Assembly (NCBI RefSeq): GCF_004138495.1
Contig: NZ_ML142880.1
Coordinates: 10,826-24,267 of the forward strand
Origin: Phytoactinopolyspora endophytica
Lineage (GTDB): Bacteria > Actinomycetota > Actinomycetes > Jiangellales > Jiangellaceae
Reading direction: 5' to 3'
Length of the DNA: 13,442 nt
Part shown: piece after piece, positions 6,121 to 13,218 of the stretch
Numbering within the stretch: position 1 is the stretch's first letter
How the letters are laid out: the number at the start of each line of letters is the position of its first letter
Made by a program: the position numbers and the translations under genes
The notes under the pieces: generated by a model
The model's database searches: none
Seen by the model: the letters and a program-made list of their open reading frames with translations, nothing else
What the model was told of the DNA's origin: nothing

Positions 6121-6142
6121 GGCTGGCCCGCGAGGGCCGGCC
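6121..6142. terminator. 9-bp hairpin with GNRA-type loop
   Basis: GGCTGGCCC and GGGCCGGCC form a 9-bp stem with one T-G pair around the loop GCGA, a stable GNRA tetraloop in RNA. It lies 184 bp after the MocR stop codon, so it may end that transcript or be part of a leader for the AraC genes. No T-tract follows. Confidence 0.4.
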
Positions 6143-6184
6143 GCTGAGGGGATGGGTGGTTGCGTGACCGATGAAGAGCCAAGA

Positions 6185-6227
6185 CGTCGTCACGACGACG
6201 AACAGGGGTATTAGGCGTACCAGTACG
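6185..6227. promoter_or_regulatory. two palindromes ahead of the AraC genes
   Basis: CGTCGTC-AC-GACGACG (6185-6200) and CGTAC-CA-GTACG (6216-6227) are perfect inverted repeats with 2-bp centres, 15 bp apart and about 180 bp before the first AraC gene. They have the size and symmetry of operators, but their protein is unknown. Confidence 0.35.
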
Positions 6228-6398
6228 TTATTGCAGGGCGGGGCTTACCGCATTCCGCTGAGTTCTCGCGGTTCAGCGTCCTGTCTCACGGCCACGGAAA
6301 CGGGCAATGTGCGCGATCTCGCAGTGGCCGATGTCGGCGTTGCGACGGTACAGCCGAGCCCAAACAAGGGGACATAACAGAAGAGAGGGTGAAGAACG

Positions 6399-6992
6399 TT
6401 GGCCAAGCAAGACGACCCGGCTGGGCCCGACGAACACGACGTGCCCGCCAGTGGGAACAGTGGGGGCGGTTCGGAGCACGAGGTGAACGAGTCACAGGAA
6501 GAGCCGGAGCCGCTGTCGGTGGCGCCGCGGTACTTGCACAAGGTGCTTGACCTGATCGAGGCACATCCCGAGTACGACCACACCACGGGCAGCATGGCCA
6601 TATACGCATCCATCAGTGAGCGGGCGCTGCAGTACCGCTTCAAGAGGCATCTGCAGACCACGCCCAAGACACATCTGCGGAATGTGCGCATGGAACGCGT
6701 GCGCACGGACCTGCTCGCGGCGTCGCCCGGGGACACGACCGCCGACAACATCGCGCATCGGTGGGGTTTCCGGCACTACGGGCACTTCACGGCGATGTAC
6801 ACGCAGCGGTTCAACGAGAAGCCGGCACAGGCGCTGTACCGGCCGCCCAGTACAGACGGGGCGAAGAAGATACCCGAACCACGGCAGGGCACGGCCGACG
6901 ATCAGCCGCCGGAAGCCGCCGCGGGCGGAGCGTCCGGGAAGCGTGCGAACACAAAGAAGGGTGGCGGCAAGCGGCGGCGAAAGGAGGAATGA
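6399..6992 (+). CDS. stand-alone AraC-type DNA-binding domain protein
   Basis: A 197-residue protein whose only folded part is an AraC/XylS double helix-turn-helix domain (about residues 44-148: SISERALQYRFKRHL...TPKTHLRNVRMERVRTDLLAASPGD...NIAHRWGFRHYGHFTAMYTQRFNEKPA). It has no ligand-binding or dimerisation domain. The first 40 residues are acidic and low-complexity, and the last 40 end in a basic tail, KRANTKKGGGKRRRKEE. The HTH region matches the next gene at 56 of 105 positions without gaps by my count, so the two are paralogues. TTG 6399 follows GAGAGGG at about 9 bases; GTG 6483, with GGAG upstream, is an in-frame alternative that would remove the acidic start. It could act as a competitor or co-regulator of the full-length paralogue. 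A T-tailed hairpin follows. Confidence 0.85.
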   Translation: MAKQDDPAGPDEHDVPASGNSGGGSEHEVNESQEEPEPLSVAPRYLHKVLDLIEAHPEYDHTTGSMAIYASISERALQYRFKRHLQTTPKTHLRNVRMERVRTDLLAASPGDTTADNIAHRWGFRHYGHFTAMYTQRFNEKPAQALYRPPSTDGAKKIPEPRQGTADDQPPEAAAGGASGKRANTKKGGGKRRRKEE

Positions 6993-7022
6993 CTCGTCTT
7001 TCCGGTGTCATACGATCACAAG

Positions 7023-7045
7023 AGCCTCGGAGAGGGGGCTATTTT
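7023..7045 (+). terminator. T-tailed hairpin between the two AraC genes
   Basis: AGCCTC (7023-7028) pairs with GGGGCT (7035-7040) with one T-G pair and the loop GGAGAG, followed by ATTTT. It is the only terminator in the window with a run of T. It lies 31 bp after the short AraC gene, so the second AraC gene probably has its own promoter; TTGACA at 7072-7077 is a perfect -35 hexamer but has no good -10 partner. Confidence 0.55.
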
Positions 7046-7262
7046 CGGCGGTAGACGCGTCACGGGCGGCATTGACAGCTGTGCGTGTCGTCGCAGTTGC
7101 CAGGTCACACGATCGATGCCGAAGATTTCTTCCGGATACCGCATGCTTGTCCTTTCGCGGACGGGATGAAACAATGCATCTCGTCGCTTGCGCCGGTCCT
7201 GTGAGTGGTCGAAGATGAGGGCGGACAGGCCGAAAGGATAGGCGTGGGAGGCGGCGTGACCT

Positions 7263-8303
7263 GTGGAATACGATGCATCTTTACCGCTTGGTCGTTATGA
7301 CGTCTTCCAAGGCGTCGGGCCGGACGGAATTGTTGAGACGCTCCACGATGTGCTGAGCTGGCATCTGCTGGAGTTGAAAGGCTTGGACCATGATGCGAGG
7401 CCGCGCGTTCATTGGCATCGTATCCGGGATGTACTGCTCAGCCACATCCAGTTGGGAAGTGCTGCGGAGATGATGGTCGACACGGACCAGCACGCGCTGA
7501 TCATCCAGACGCCCATGTCTGGACGCGTGCAGGTCCGTGTGGGCACACAGGACGTCGACCTGGAACCCGGGCTGGCCGTGATCACCTCCGACACGGATCG
7601 GCTGTCGATGCGCTGGAGCGCGGACTGCCGGATGTCCGTGGTCCGCATGGAGTTCGACGCCGTGAAGACGAGGTTGCTCGAACTGATCAGGGGACCGCTG
7701 CGCGAGCCGTTCCAGATCGAGACGGTCATGGACGTCGGCCAGGGTTATGGGCTGAGCTGGCGGCGATGGTGGTCGCTGCTGATCGAGGAGTTGGACCGTC
7801 CCGGCGCCTTGGTGGAACAACGGCGTGAGGCGGTGATATTCGAGAAGGCGCTGATGTCGTTGCTTTTGCGGGTGCAGCCGCACAATCACATGAGCTATCT
7901 GATACGGGACGATGATGCGGACACCGTTGACCAGAATGGAGTGCCGCTGGATGCCGTGCCGGATTACCCGCTGTATCTGCGTAAGGTGCTGCAGCTTATC
8001 GGGGATAATCCAGAGTGGGAGCATACGACGAGCAGCCTGGCGCAATTCGCTGCCATCAGCCCGCGGGCCCTGCAGGTCAGCTTCAAGCAACATGTCGGAA
8101 TGTCGCCTAAAACCTACCTCACCAACGTTAGACTTGACCGGGTATATGATGCCCTGCTCGCGGCGTCACGAGGGGAGGTGACAGTGGGACAGATAGCGCA
8201 AGGATACGGGTTTCATCATTACGGACGTTTCGTGATGCTATACCGGCAGAGATTCGGTGAGCGCCCGTATGACACACTGCTGCGTACTCCGCGCTCTGGG
8301 TAG
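7263..8303 (+). CDS. AraC-family regulator with N-terminal AraC_binding_2-type domain
   Basis: A 346-residue activator-type regulator. Residues 1 to about 200 form a beta-rich ligand/dimerisation domain of the AraC_binding_2 kind (HWHRIRDVLLSHIQLGSAAEMMVDT, SGRVQVRVGTQDVDLEPGLAVITSD), and residues 236-340 form the AraC/XylS DNA-binding domain (ISPRALQVSFKQHVGMSPKTYLTNVRLDRV, IAQGYGFHHYGRFVMLYRQRFGERP). The start is GTG 7263, with GGGAGG at 7246-7251, a slightly long 11-base gap. The HTH region is closely related to the upstream short protein. Its stop codon (8301-8303) is followed at once by the start of the recombinase-like gene, so the two are probably co-translated. The inducer is unknown. 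Confidence 0.92.
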   Translation: MEYDASLPLGRYDVFQGVGPDGIVETLHDVLSWHLLELKGLDHDARPRVHWHRIRDVLLSHIQLGSAAEMMVDTDQHALIIQTPMSGRVQVRVGTQDVDLEPGLAVITSDTDRLSMRWSADCRMSVVRMEFDAVKTRLLELIRGPLREPFQIETVMDVGQGYGLSWRRWWSLLIEELDRPGALVEQRREAVIFEKALMSLLLRVQPHNHMSYLIRDDDADTVDQNGVPLDAVPDYPLYLRKVLQLIGDNPEWEHTTSSLAQFAAISPRALQVSFKQHVGMSPKTYLTNVRLDRVYDALLAASRGEVTVGQIAQGYGFHHYGRFVMLYRQRFGERPYDTLLRTPRSG

Positions 8304-8306
8304 GTG

Positions 8307-9536
8307 ATGATGGGACGTCACAGGTACCGGTGCTCCAAGGGACACCCGGTAGACAAGCCTGGCCAGAAGTGCCTCGCTTGTCGGAAAGAGGAGATCGACG
8401 GGAAGAGTCAGCCCGGCAAATGCGCCAGATGCGGTATCGAGGTCGGCGAGGATGACCGCGGTCCGTGCGATCGATGCAGCCTCAAGGTACGGGTCAAAGA
8501 ACTCATAGCACCGGGCCCGCAGGAGGTTCCCCAGTCACTCAGAAGGTTCTACGACAGGGTGTGCTCGGCGCCCTGCCCACGCGCGGCGGAGCGCTGGCTC
8601 CGCGAGGGCACCGCGCCACGGATCCTGGCCGGCGTGGGCTCGGGCGATATCCCGATGACCCACGACGCCCTCGATGCGGAAGGGGACATCGAGGCGGCCG
8701 ACTACGTGCGTTACATGCTCGTCGCGGCCGGCATCCTCCAGAAGCGGGACGAGGGCCTCGAGCACGCGAAACGCTGGGCCCGAAGACTGCTCCTCACCGT
8801 CACAGGTGCCATGAACAGGCGGACCGTCACGGAGTTCTGGTCCTGCCACGTGGTGCCCAACATACGGTTCCTGAGCGAGACCGGCTCCGCGCGCCAGCTC
8901 GGCATCGTCAGGGCCAAGCGCAAGGTCAGGGGAGCGGTGGACTTCATGGTCTGGCTGGAGGCACGCGGCGTCGACCTGTATGACCTATGCCAGGCCGACG
9001 TGAACGAGTGGCTCAAGAGGGGTTCTCAGGCCAACGACGTCGCCAGCTTTCTGATGTGGGCGGGTACCCAGGGTTACTGCGTGCGGCTGCGAGTGCCCAC
9101 GGCCGAGGACTTGCTCGGCCTGGACTCCGAGGTCGACAAGTACTGGAGGCTCGTCGATCGTTTCCTGGACGACGAGGGTCTGGACGTGGCCGACCGGGTC
9201 GCGGGCGGGCTGGTGCTCATCTACGGCCGGCGTACCAATGAGATCTGCTCATTGACCAGTGATCACGTGACACTCGACGGGAAGGACGTCATCCTGCCCT
9301 TGGGCGGGCGAGACGTGCAGCTGCTCCCGGCGCTGTCCGCTCTGGTGATCAGGCTGATGCGCGGCGAGGGCGCGCATGGCGGCACGGTCACCCCGGATGA
9401 CCGGCGGACTCTGTTCGGCGGACCCTGGTACCGGGAGCACATCACCCCGTTCAGGCTCGCCGAGCGGCTCAGCACGCACGGGCTCGGCGAGGCGTCGGAT
9501 CTGATGACCCGCCGCAAGAAGCCCTTCAGCGCCTGA
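8307..9536 (+). CDS. zinc-ribbon, tyrosine-recombinase-like protein, probably C-terminally truncated
   Basis: A 409-residue protein. The N-terminus has two metal-binding clusters: Cys9-x3-His13...Cys22-x2-Cys25, then Cys39-x2-Cys42...Cys54-x2-Cys57. The rest resembles an actinobacterial 'site-specific integrase' family: a conserved helix region (SGDIPMTHDALD), a core-binding-like domain (about 175-240, RAKRKVRGAVDFMVWLEARG...CQADVNEWL) and a degenerate catalytic domain (VADRVAGGLVLIYGRRTNEICSLTSDHV, then PLGGRDVQLLP). Only the first arginine of the recombinase tetrad can be proposed (GRR). No HxxR or nucleophilic Tyr is visible. Relatives as I recall them continue after 'RLxxxGI' for about 45 residues and end in 'xWxxYA'; this protein stops at RLSTHGLGEASDLMTRRKKPFSA. 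Starts at GTG 8304, ATG 8307 or ATG 8310 are all possible, directly after the AraC stop. Confidence 0.7.
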   Translation: MMGRHRYRCSKGHPVDKPGQKCLACRKEEIDGKSQPGKCARCGIEVGEDDRGPCDRCSLKVRVKELIAPGPQEVPQSLRRFYDRVCSAPCPRAAERWLREGTAPRILAGVGSGDIPMTHDALDAEGDIEAADYVRYMLVAAGILQKRDEGLEHAKRWARRLLLTVTGAMNRRTVTEFWSCHVVPNIRFLSETGSARQLGIVRAKRKVRGAVDFMVWLEARGVDLYDLCQADVNEWLKRGSQANDVASFLMWAGTQGYCVRLRVPTAEDLLGLDSEVDKYWRLVDRFLDDEGLDVADRVAGGLVLIYGRRTNEICSLTSDHVTLDGKDVILPLGGRDVQLLPALSALVIRLMRGEGAHGGTVTPDDRRTLFGGPWYREHITPFRLAERLSTHGLGEASDLMTRRKKPFSA

Positions 9537-9585
9537 CACGAGTGACCGACACTCGGAAGGCTGGTACTGAGCGAGGACACGGCCC

Positions 9586-9629
9586 CGGTAGGTGATCGCT
9601 AAGTCACGCACCTTTGCGATCACCTACCG
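9586..9629. repeat. 14-bp perfect inverted repeat, 16-nt spacer (terminator or recombination site)
   Basis: CGGTAGGTGATCGC (9586-9599) and GCGATCACCTACCG (9616-9629) are exact reverse complements around TAAGTCACGCACCTTT. It lies 50 bp after the recombinase-like gene and between two convergent genes. A two-way terminator would fit the position. A recognition site for the recombinase-like family would fit the neighbour and the long exact arms; the 16-nt spacer is longer than a usual core site. Confidence 0.6.
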
Positions 9630-9669
9630 AGAGTCGTGCTTTGCGGGTCCGCCCACCCACGTCTGTCGT

Positions 9670-9749
9670 CCGGCCGTGGCCGGTGCGTTCATAGCCGGTG
9701 TGCCCGTATCGATCTGATCAGGCACGGAGCGCGGCCGGCTTGAGGCCGC
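9670..9749. repeat. two GC-rich hairpins between convergent genes
   Basis: CCGGCC-GT-GGCCGG (9670-9683) is a perfect palindrome around two bases. GCGGCC...GGCCGC (9731-9749) has a 7-nt loop and lies just past the end of the minus-strand oxidoreductase gene. The second is well placed to end that gene's transcript. Confidence 0.4.
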
Positions 9750-9763
9750 TCATCTCCGATTTC

Positions 9764-10753
9764 TCAGATGTCGTCGATGTCCACCGCGCCGCCTTCGTGG
9801 GCTGAGCGGAGGATGGCGTCGTGAACGCGCATGGTCTGGTAAGCGCAGTCGATCGTGGCGGTCGCGGGCTGGCGGTCCTCGCGTACGGCGGCGACGAACT
9901 CGGTGAGCTCTCCCAGGTAGCCGATGTCTTTCAAGCTGTCTTGGAGGCTGAGTGGGCGATCGCAGACTTCGACGACTTCGCCACTGTGATACCTCATCAT
10001 CCGGCCCGAGGTGTCGGTCTTGATGTAGTGCCCATGGTCCCCGGTTACGTGGAGCTCTTCGGTGAACTGGTCGACACGGTTGACCGTCATGGTGAGTGTG
10101 CCGATGCTGCCGTTGGCGAACGTCAGCGTGGCCACGTAGGAGTGTCCGTCGTGTTCCTTGGCGAAGACCTGCGTGACATCGCCGAACATGTAACGCGCGA
10201 GGTCGATCACGTGAATGCCGGACTCGAGGACGAACGAGTTGCCCCAGCCATGGGGCCGTTGGCCCATCGACCAGTTGATCGACAGCATGCTGGGCGCGCC
10301 GAACTCAGTTGACGCGATCGCGGTGCGCATCTTCTGATACACCGGCGAGAAGCGCTTCATGAAACCCGTCATGCAGGTCTGTCCAGAACGGCTGCTGGAC
10401 TCCCACATGGCTGCGGCGTCGGTGGCGGACGGGCCCGGTGGGGCCTCGGTCCAGACCGGATAGCCGGCTTCCATGGCGTCGATGGCCAGAGCAGGTTGTG
10501 TCGCGTGCCCGGTACATATCACGACCGCGTCGAATTCCACTTCGATCGCCTTGAGCATCTTCTTGTAATCGGTGTAGACCTCTTCTCCGGCAAATGCTCG
10601 AGCTTTGCCCCGGGCGCGTGAGTCATCGAGATCGCAGACCGCGGCGAGGTCCACGGGCAGGAACGAAAGGCACGGATAAATTCGTTCGGAAGCATGTTCC
10701 CCGGCACCGATGACAGCGAGCCGTACGCGTTGATCAATGCCCGAGGCCGTCAT
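9764..10753 (-). CDS. Gfo/Idh/MocA-family oxidoreductase with altered EKP motif
   Basis: A 329-residue protein with an N-terminal Rossmann domain (LAVIGAGEHASERIYP, residues 12-27, with acidic Asp41-Asp43 at the second strand end suggesting NAD preference) and the family's C-terminal alpha/beta domain. Members oxidise or reduce sugars, inositols and related polyols with NAD(P). Family signs include GFMKRFSPVY (130-139) and ESGIHVIDLARYMFGD (177-192), with His181 and Asp184 in the expected active-site positions. The usual EKP catalytic motif reads TEAPPG here: Glu103-Ala104-Pro105, so the lysine is missing. ATG 10753 has AGAGGA at good spacing; ATG 10768, in frame, has none. It lies downstream of the IclR gene on the same strand, but 473 bp away, so it probably has its own promoter. 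Confidence 0.9.
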   Translation of the reverse strand: MTASGIDQRVRLAVIGAGEHASERIYPCLSFLPVDLAAVCDLDDSRARGKARAFAGEEVYTDYKKMLKAIEVEFDAVVICTGHATQPALAIDAMEAGYPVWTEAPPGPSATDAAAMWESSSRSGQTCMTGFMKRFSPVYQKMRTAIASTEFGAPSMLSINWSMGQRPHGWGNSFVLESGIHVIDLARYMFGDVTQVFAKEHDGHSYVATLTFANGSIGTLTMTVNRVDQFTEELHVTGDHGHYIKTDTSGRMMRYHSGEVVEVCDRPLSLQDSLKDIGYLGELTEFVAAVREDRQPATATIDCAYQTMRVHDAILRSAHEGGAVDIDDI

Positions 10754-10931
10754 GAAGAGTCCTCTCATCGGTGTGGGTCCGGCTGTCGGAACGGTCTGAA
10801 GGTGTGTTGTTGACCAGCATCGTCTGTGTGGTCCCCCTCAACGAGACGGTGCGGAACACGAGCGATCGCTTCATCACAGCGCATCCGCCCAATGCACGAT
10901 TGTGGGCAGCGTCCTGCCCGTGAAGGTCAAA

Positions 10932-10949
10932 GCCGTTACGCGTCACGGC
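10932..10949. promoter_or_regulatory. 18-bp near-palindrome upstream of the oxidoreductase gene
   Basis: GCCGTTACGCGTCACGGC matches its reverse complement in 8 of 9 base pairs. It also reads as two adjacent CGTNACG units (CGTTACG, CGTCACG), the core of the palindrome in front of the IclR gene. It lies about 180 bp before the oxidoreductase start, so it could bind a regulator of that gene. Confidence 0.35.
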
Positions 10950-11160
10950 CGGTTACAGGGCGCCTCACATGGGGCGCCTCAAGATCGACAAGATATGCGA
11001 CGACGTTAGCACCATACGTCGCAATTGTCTGCGCTGAACCCATCCCTTTTTGGAATGAAATAGTCATCCAGGGACTCATGGACCTCTGGTATAGGAACGT
11101 CTCAAGCGAATAGCAGTCAGGTGCGACGAGCCCAGCCTGTATCGGGAATGGGGCAACCGC

Positions 11161-11198
11161 GACGGATCGCCTCGACGCAGATGCTGAGGCGATCCGTC
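11161..11198. terminator. 13-bp perfect hairpin after the IclR gene
   Basis: GACGGATCGCCTC (11161-11173) and GAGGCGATCCGTC (11186-11198) are exact complements with a 12-nt loop. The stem lies 29 bp past the IclR stop on that gene's strand. The T-rich side precedes the stem in the IclR direction, so it is not a classical intrinsic terminator, but its place and strength suggest transcript end or stabilisation. Confidence 0.6.
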
Positions 11199-11226
11199 AG
11201 AAACAAAAGATCGGGGGGAAGGCGAA

Positions 11227-12099
11227 CTATTCGGGCTCTTTCGCCAGGTGGCCGGCGACCTCGGTCAGCGAGGCGGCGATTTGCTCCATGTCCTTGATGG
11301 GGAAGCGGCTCGCAGGTCCGCTGACACTGATGGCAGTGGGGATGTGCGCGCCGATGATCGGCACGGCCACGCAGCGGCCGTCGACGTCGTTCTCGCAGTC
11401 GTCGATGCCGTAACCACGCCGGCGCACCTTGTCGAGCTCATCCAGGTAGTCCTGGACGGTGGTGATCGTGTTGGCGGACCGTTCCTCCATGTCGGTCTGT
11501 TCGAGGATCTCTCGGACCCTGGCCTCGGGGAGCCGTGAGGCGATCGCCTTGCCGAGTGCGGTGGAGTGCAGCGGGTCCTGGCTGCCGGGCGAGTACTCGA
11601 CGCGGACGGCGCGCTTGCTCGGCACGATCTCGACGTAGACGATGGAGTTACCCTTGAGCACTCCGAGGTTGGCGGTCTCACCGGTCTGGTCGCGCAGCCG
11701 CTCCAGCCAAGGCCGGGCACGCTCCTGCAGGATCTGCAGGCCGCGGGAGTGCATGCCGACGAAGCCGAGGCCGAGCCGGTACTGGCCGTCGCGGTCCCGC
11801 TCGACGTACTCGGCGTCCTCCAGGGTCCACAGGTAACGGAACGCTGTCGGCTTCGCCATGTCGATGCTATTGCTGACCTGTGCCAGCGACATCCCATCCA
11901 CTGATCTCTGGAGCAGGTTGAGCATCGAAATGACGCGTTCGACCGAGCGGTTCGTGTACTTCTTGGCGAGCTCCGGAGAGACGCTTCGCCGATCGGGAGC
12001 GTTCTCGATGTCGATCGACTCATGGCCGGTAGGCGGGCTGGTCGCGTCACCTTCCTGCTTTGCCGGAGCTCTCCTTGGCTGGCTTCGCCTGCGTGGCAT
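11227..12099 (-). CDS. IclR-family transcriptional regulator
   Basis: A 290-residue regulator with an N-terminal winged helix (about 51-110: RSVERVISMLNLLQRSVDGMSLAQVSNSIDMAKPTAFRYLWTLEDAEYVERDRDGQYRLG) and the IclR effector-binding domain (about 118-288), including LHSTALGKAIAS (177-188) and the ligand-pocket region GYGIDDCENDVDGRCVAVPI (229-248). IclR proteins bind small organic acids or sugars and usually repress catabolic genes. The first 50 residues are an extra polar, partly basic tail (MPRRRSQPRRAPAK) longer than most family members carry. ATG 12099 has AGGGGAG just upstream. A 13-bp palindrome lies 11 bases ahead of the start, suggesting autorepression. The oxidoreductase downstream on the same strand is the obvious candidate target. 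Confidence 0.93.
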   Translation of the reverse strand: MPRRRSQPRRAPAKQEGDATSPPTGHESIDIENAPDRRSVSPELAKKYTNRSVERVISMLNLLQRSVDGMSLAQVSNSIDMAKPTAFRYLWTLEDAEYVERDRDGQYRLGLGFVGMHSRGLQILQERARPWLERLRDQTGETANLGVLKGNSIVYVEIVPSKRAVRVEYSPGSQDPLHSTALGKAIASRLPEARVREILEQTDMEERSANTITTVQDYLDELDKVRRRGYGIDDCENDVDGRCVAVPIIGAHIPTAISVSGPASRFPIKDMEQIAASLTEVAGHLAKEPE

Positions 12100-12106
12100 G
12101 ATCTCC

Positions 12107-12125
12107 CCTTTTCGTTACGAAATGG
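12107..12125. promoter_or_regulatory. candidate IclR autoregulatory operator
   Basis: TTTCGT-T-ACGAAA (12110-12122) is a perfect odd palindrome, and CC/GG pairs flank it after one mismatch, giving an imperfect 19-bp site. It overlaps the region just upstream of the IclR ribosome site. CATAAAT slightly upstream on that strand could be a -10, placing the site at the start of transcription. Confidence 0.5.
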
Positions 12126-12447
12126 ATTTATGGTTTCAGGAGTCTACAGGAGCGACGCAAGACGCGGCAGGGAGCTGGAGTCCGCACTGTGAGACGTTCG
12201 CACCCGTGAAAGTGAGCGTTCACTAGGTCACGGCCGTGTCATGACGGCGCAACGTTCGCCTACGCGATGTTTCATTGCGCTTGCACGCAGCCTCGCAGGG
12301 TGGAAAATGGGAAGCCATACCGGTTGAGATGTGACCGGGATCACTTTCTGGAGGTGAGAGAAGGCTGTTTCACGGATGGGCACGGTCGCCCACGGGCATT
12401 CCCCGGTCGTGTCGGTATCAGTCATCCGCCTGTCGTGACGGTTGTGG

Positions 12448-12459
12448 CTAGCGCGCTAG
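12448..12459. promoter_or_regulatory. perfect 12-bp palindrome upstream of GNAT-like gene
   Basis: CTAGCGCGCTAG is a perfect palindrome ending 48 bases before the ATG at 12508. CTAG is rare in high-GC genomes, so a site with two of them is unlikely to be chance and has operator-like form. The binding protein is unknown. Confidence 0.45.
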
Positions 12460-12507
12460 TGGGTAGGGCTCGTCGTAGGTTTCGGTTCAGACAATGAGGT
12501 GACCGGA

Positions 12508-13155
12508 ATGGGCGATCTCCCCGCGAATCCCCTGGCGATCGAGCTGACCCTGGCGAATCGTGAGCTGTGGTGGCAGACCAAAGACACCGAGGATCGGCCA
12601 GAGTACTGGAAAGTCTCCGCCGACGTGTGGGACCTGGAGGTCTGCCCGGACGAGCATCGGCACGTGGGTGATCTCTGGTTAGCCGTCGCCGAGCTCAACC
12701 CGGACCGGTGCTTTTTGGACATGATCGAGCCGGAGCAGTGGGTGCTGGAGCTGATCGCCGAAACCGTGCTCGACCTCGCCAGCGGGACGCTTGTCTCCGA
12801 GCTCGACGACCAGATCAGCGACGGCGTACCGCGAATGGTGATCCTGTCCCGGTTCCAGCTGGACGAGGTCTGGCGAGGGTTCGGCCTCGCTGGGCCGCTG
12901 ATCGCCTCAACGCTTGAACGCTTCTCCAACACGGCACGCTTGGGCGTCTGCCATGTCTCGCCCGCCTACTTCATGCAGGAGTGCCCCGATCGGATCTCGG
13001 CGGAGCTGACCTGTGTACGCCTCGGGGAGCTGCTGGGGCGCGTCGGGTTCCACCTGTGGAAGGACGTCCACGTCGTCGACCTGAGAGACCGGGCACTGAT
13101 CGACGCCGGCCTGGAGCCTCTGCAGCGGTGGGGTCCGTGCGGCGGGCAGCAGTAG
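12508..13155 (+). CDS. hypothetical protein, possible GNAT-like fold
   Basis: A 215-residue soluble protein without signal peptide or membrane segment. The segment MVILSRFQLDEVWRGFGLAGPLIASTLERF...ARLGVCHVSP (about 107-150) resembles the central part of GNAT acetyltransferases, where a strand leads into the acetyl-CoA pyrophosphate loop (Q/RxxGxG/A) and helix. Here the loop would be WRGFGLAG, a loose match, so enzymatic activity is uncertain. The rest (WWQTKDTEDRPEYWKVSADVWDLE, ELNPDRCFLDMIEPEQWVLELI) is unfamiliar. ATG 12508 has GAGGTG at suitable spacing; GTG 12499 is a weaker in-frame start. It may be transcribed with the AraC-type gene that begins 63 bp after its stop. Confidence 0.6.
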   Translation: MGDLPANPLAIELTLANRELWWQTKDTEDRPEYWKVSADVWDLEVCPDEHRHVGDLWLAVAELNPDRCFLDMIEPEQWVLELIAETVLDLASGTLVSELDDQISDGVPRMVILSRFQLDEVWRGFGLAGPLIASTLERFSNTARLGVCHVSPAYFMQECPDRISAELTCVRLGELLGRVGFHLWKDVHVVDLRDRALIDAGLEPLQRWGPCGGQQ

Positions 13156-13218
13156 CGCTGCGTCGCCGCGACGGTCTACCTGAGTAGCCGTCCATCGAGC
13201 ATGCTGTGGAGGTGGAGG

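Larger units (their letters stand above)
5938..6398. other. intergenic region upstream of the AraC-type genes
   Basis: No confident gene. It contains a palindrome-like TTCGTCACGAA at 5962-5972, a stable hairpin at 6121-6142, the palindromes at 6185-6200 and 6216-6227, and CGCTGA...TCAGCG near 6257-6279. A 20-codon frame at 6152-6214 has GAGGGG directly before its ATG but codon use unlike the neighbours, so it was not called. Base composition is a little less GC-rich than in the flanking genes. Confidence 0.45.
10754..11226. other. intergenic region upstream of the oxidoreductase gene
   Basis: No recognised gene. In + strand order it holds a near-palindrome at 10932-10949, a repeated GGGCGCCTC (10958-10966 and 10972-10980), an inverted repeat TGCGACG/CGTCGCA (10996-11002 and 11017-11023), an AT-richer stretch around 11040-11100, and the strong hairpin at 11161-11198. 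The AT-richer part is the likeliest place for a promoter, although no clear -35/-10 pair was found. Confidence 0.5.
12100..12507. other. divergent intergenic region between IclR and GNAT-like genes
   Basis: No gene recognised. It contains the IclR-proximal palindrome (12110-12122), a 10-bp palindrome CACGGCCGTG (12229-12238), a TGGGC/GCCCA hairpin near 12378-12393 and the 12-bp palindrome at 12448-12459. Promoters for both flanking genes must lie here, but clear -35/-10 pairs are not visible. Confidence 0.45.

Noticed and set aside
6152..6214. 20-codon frame MGGCVTDEEPRRRHDDEQGY ahead of the AraC genes
   Set aside because: Ribosome-like GAGGGG directly abuts the ATG, codon use does not match neighbours, and the frame runs through a palindrome.
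10826..11113. 95-codon + strand frame in the oxidoreductase upstream region
   Set aside because: No recognisable protein pattern, and it crosses several inverted repeats likely to be regulatory.
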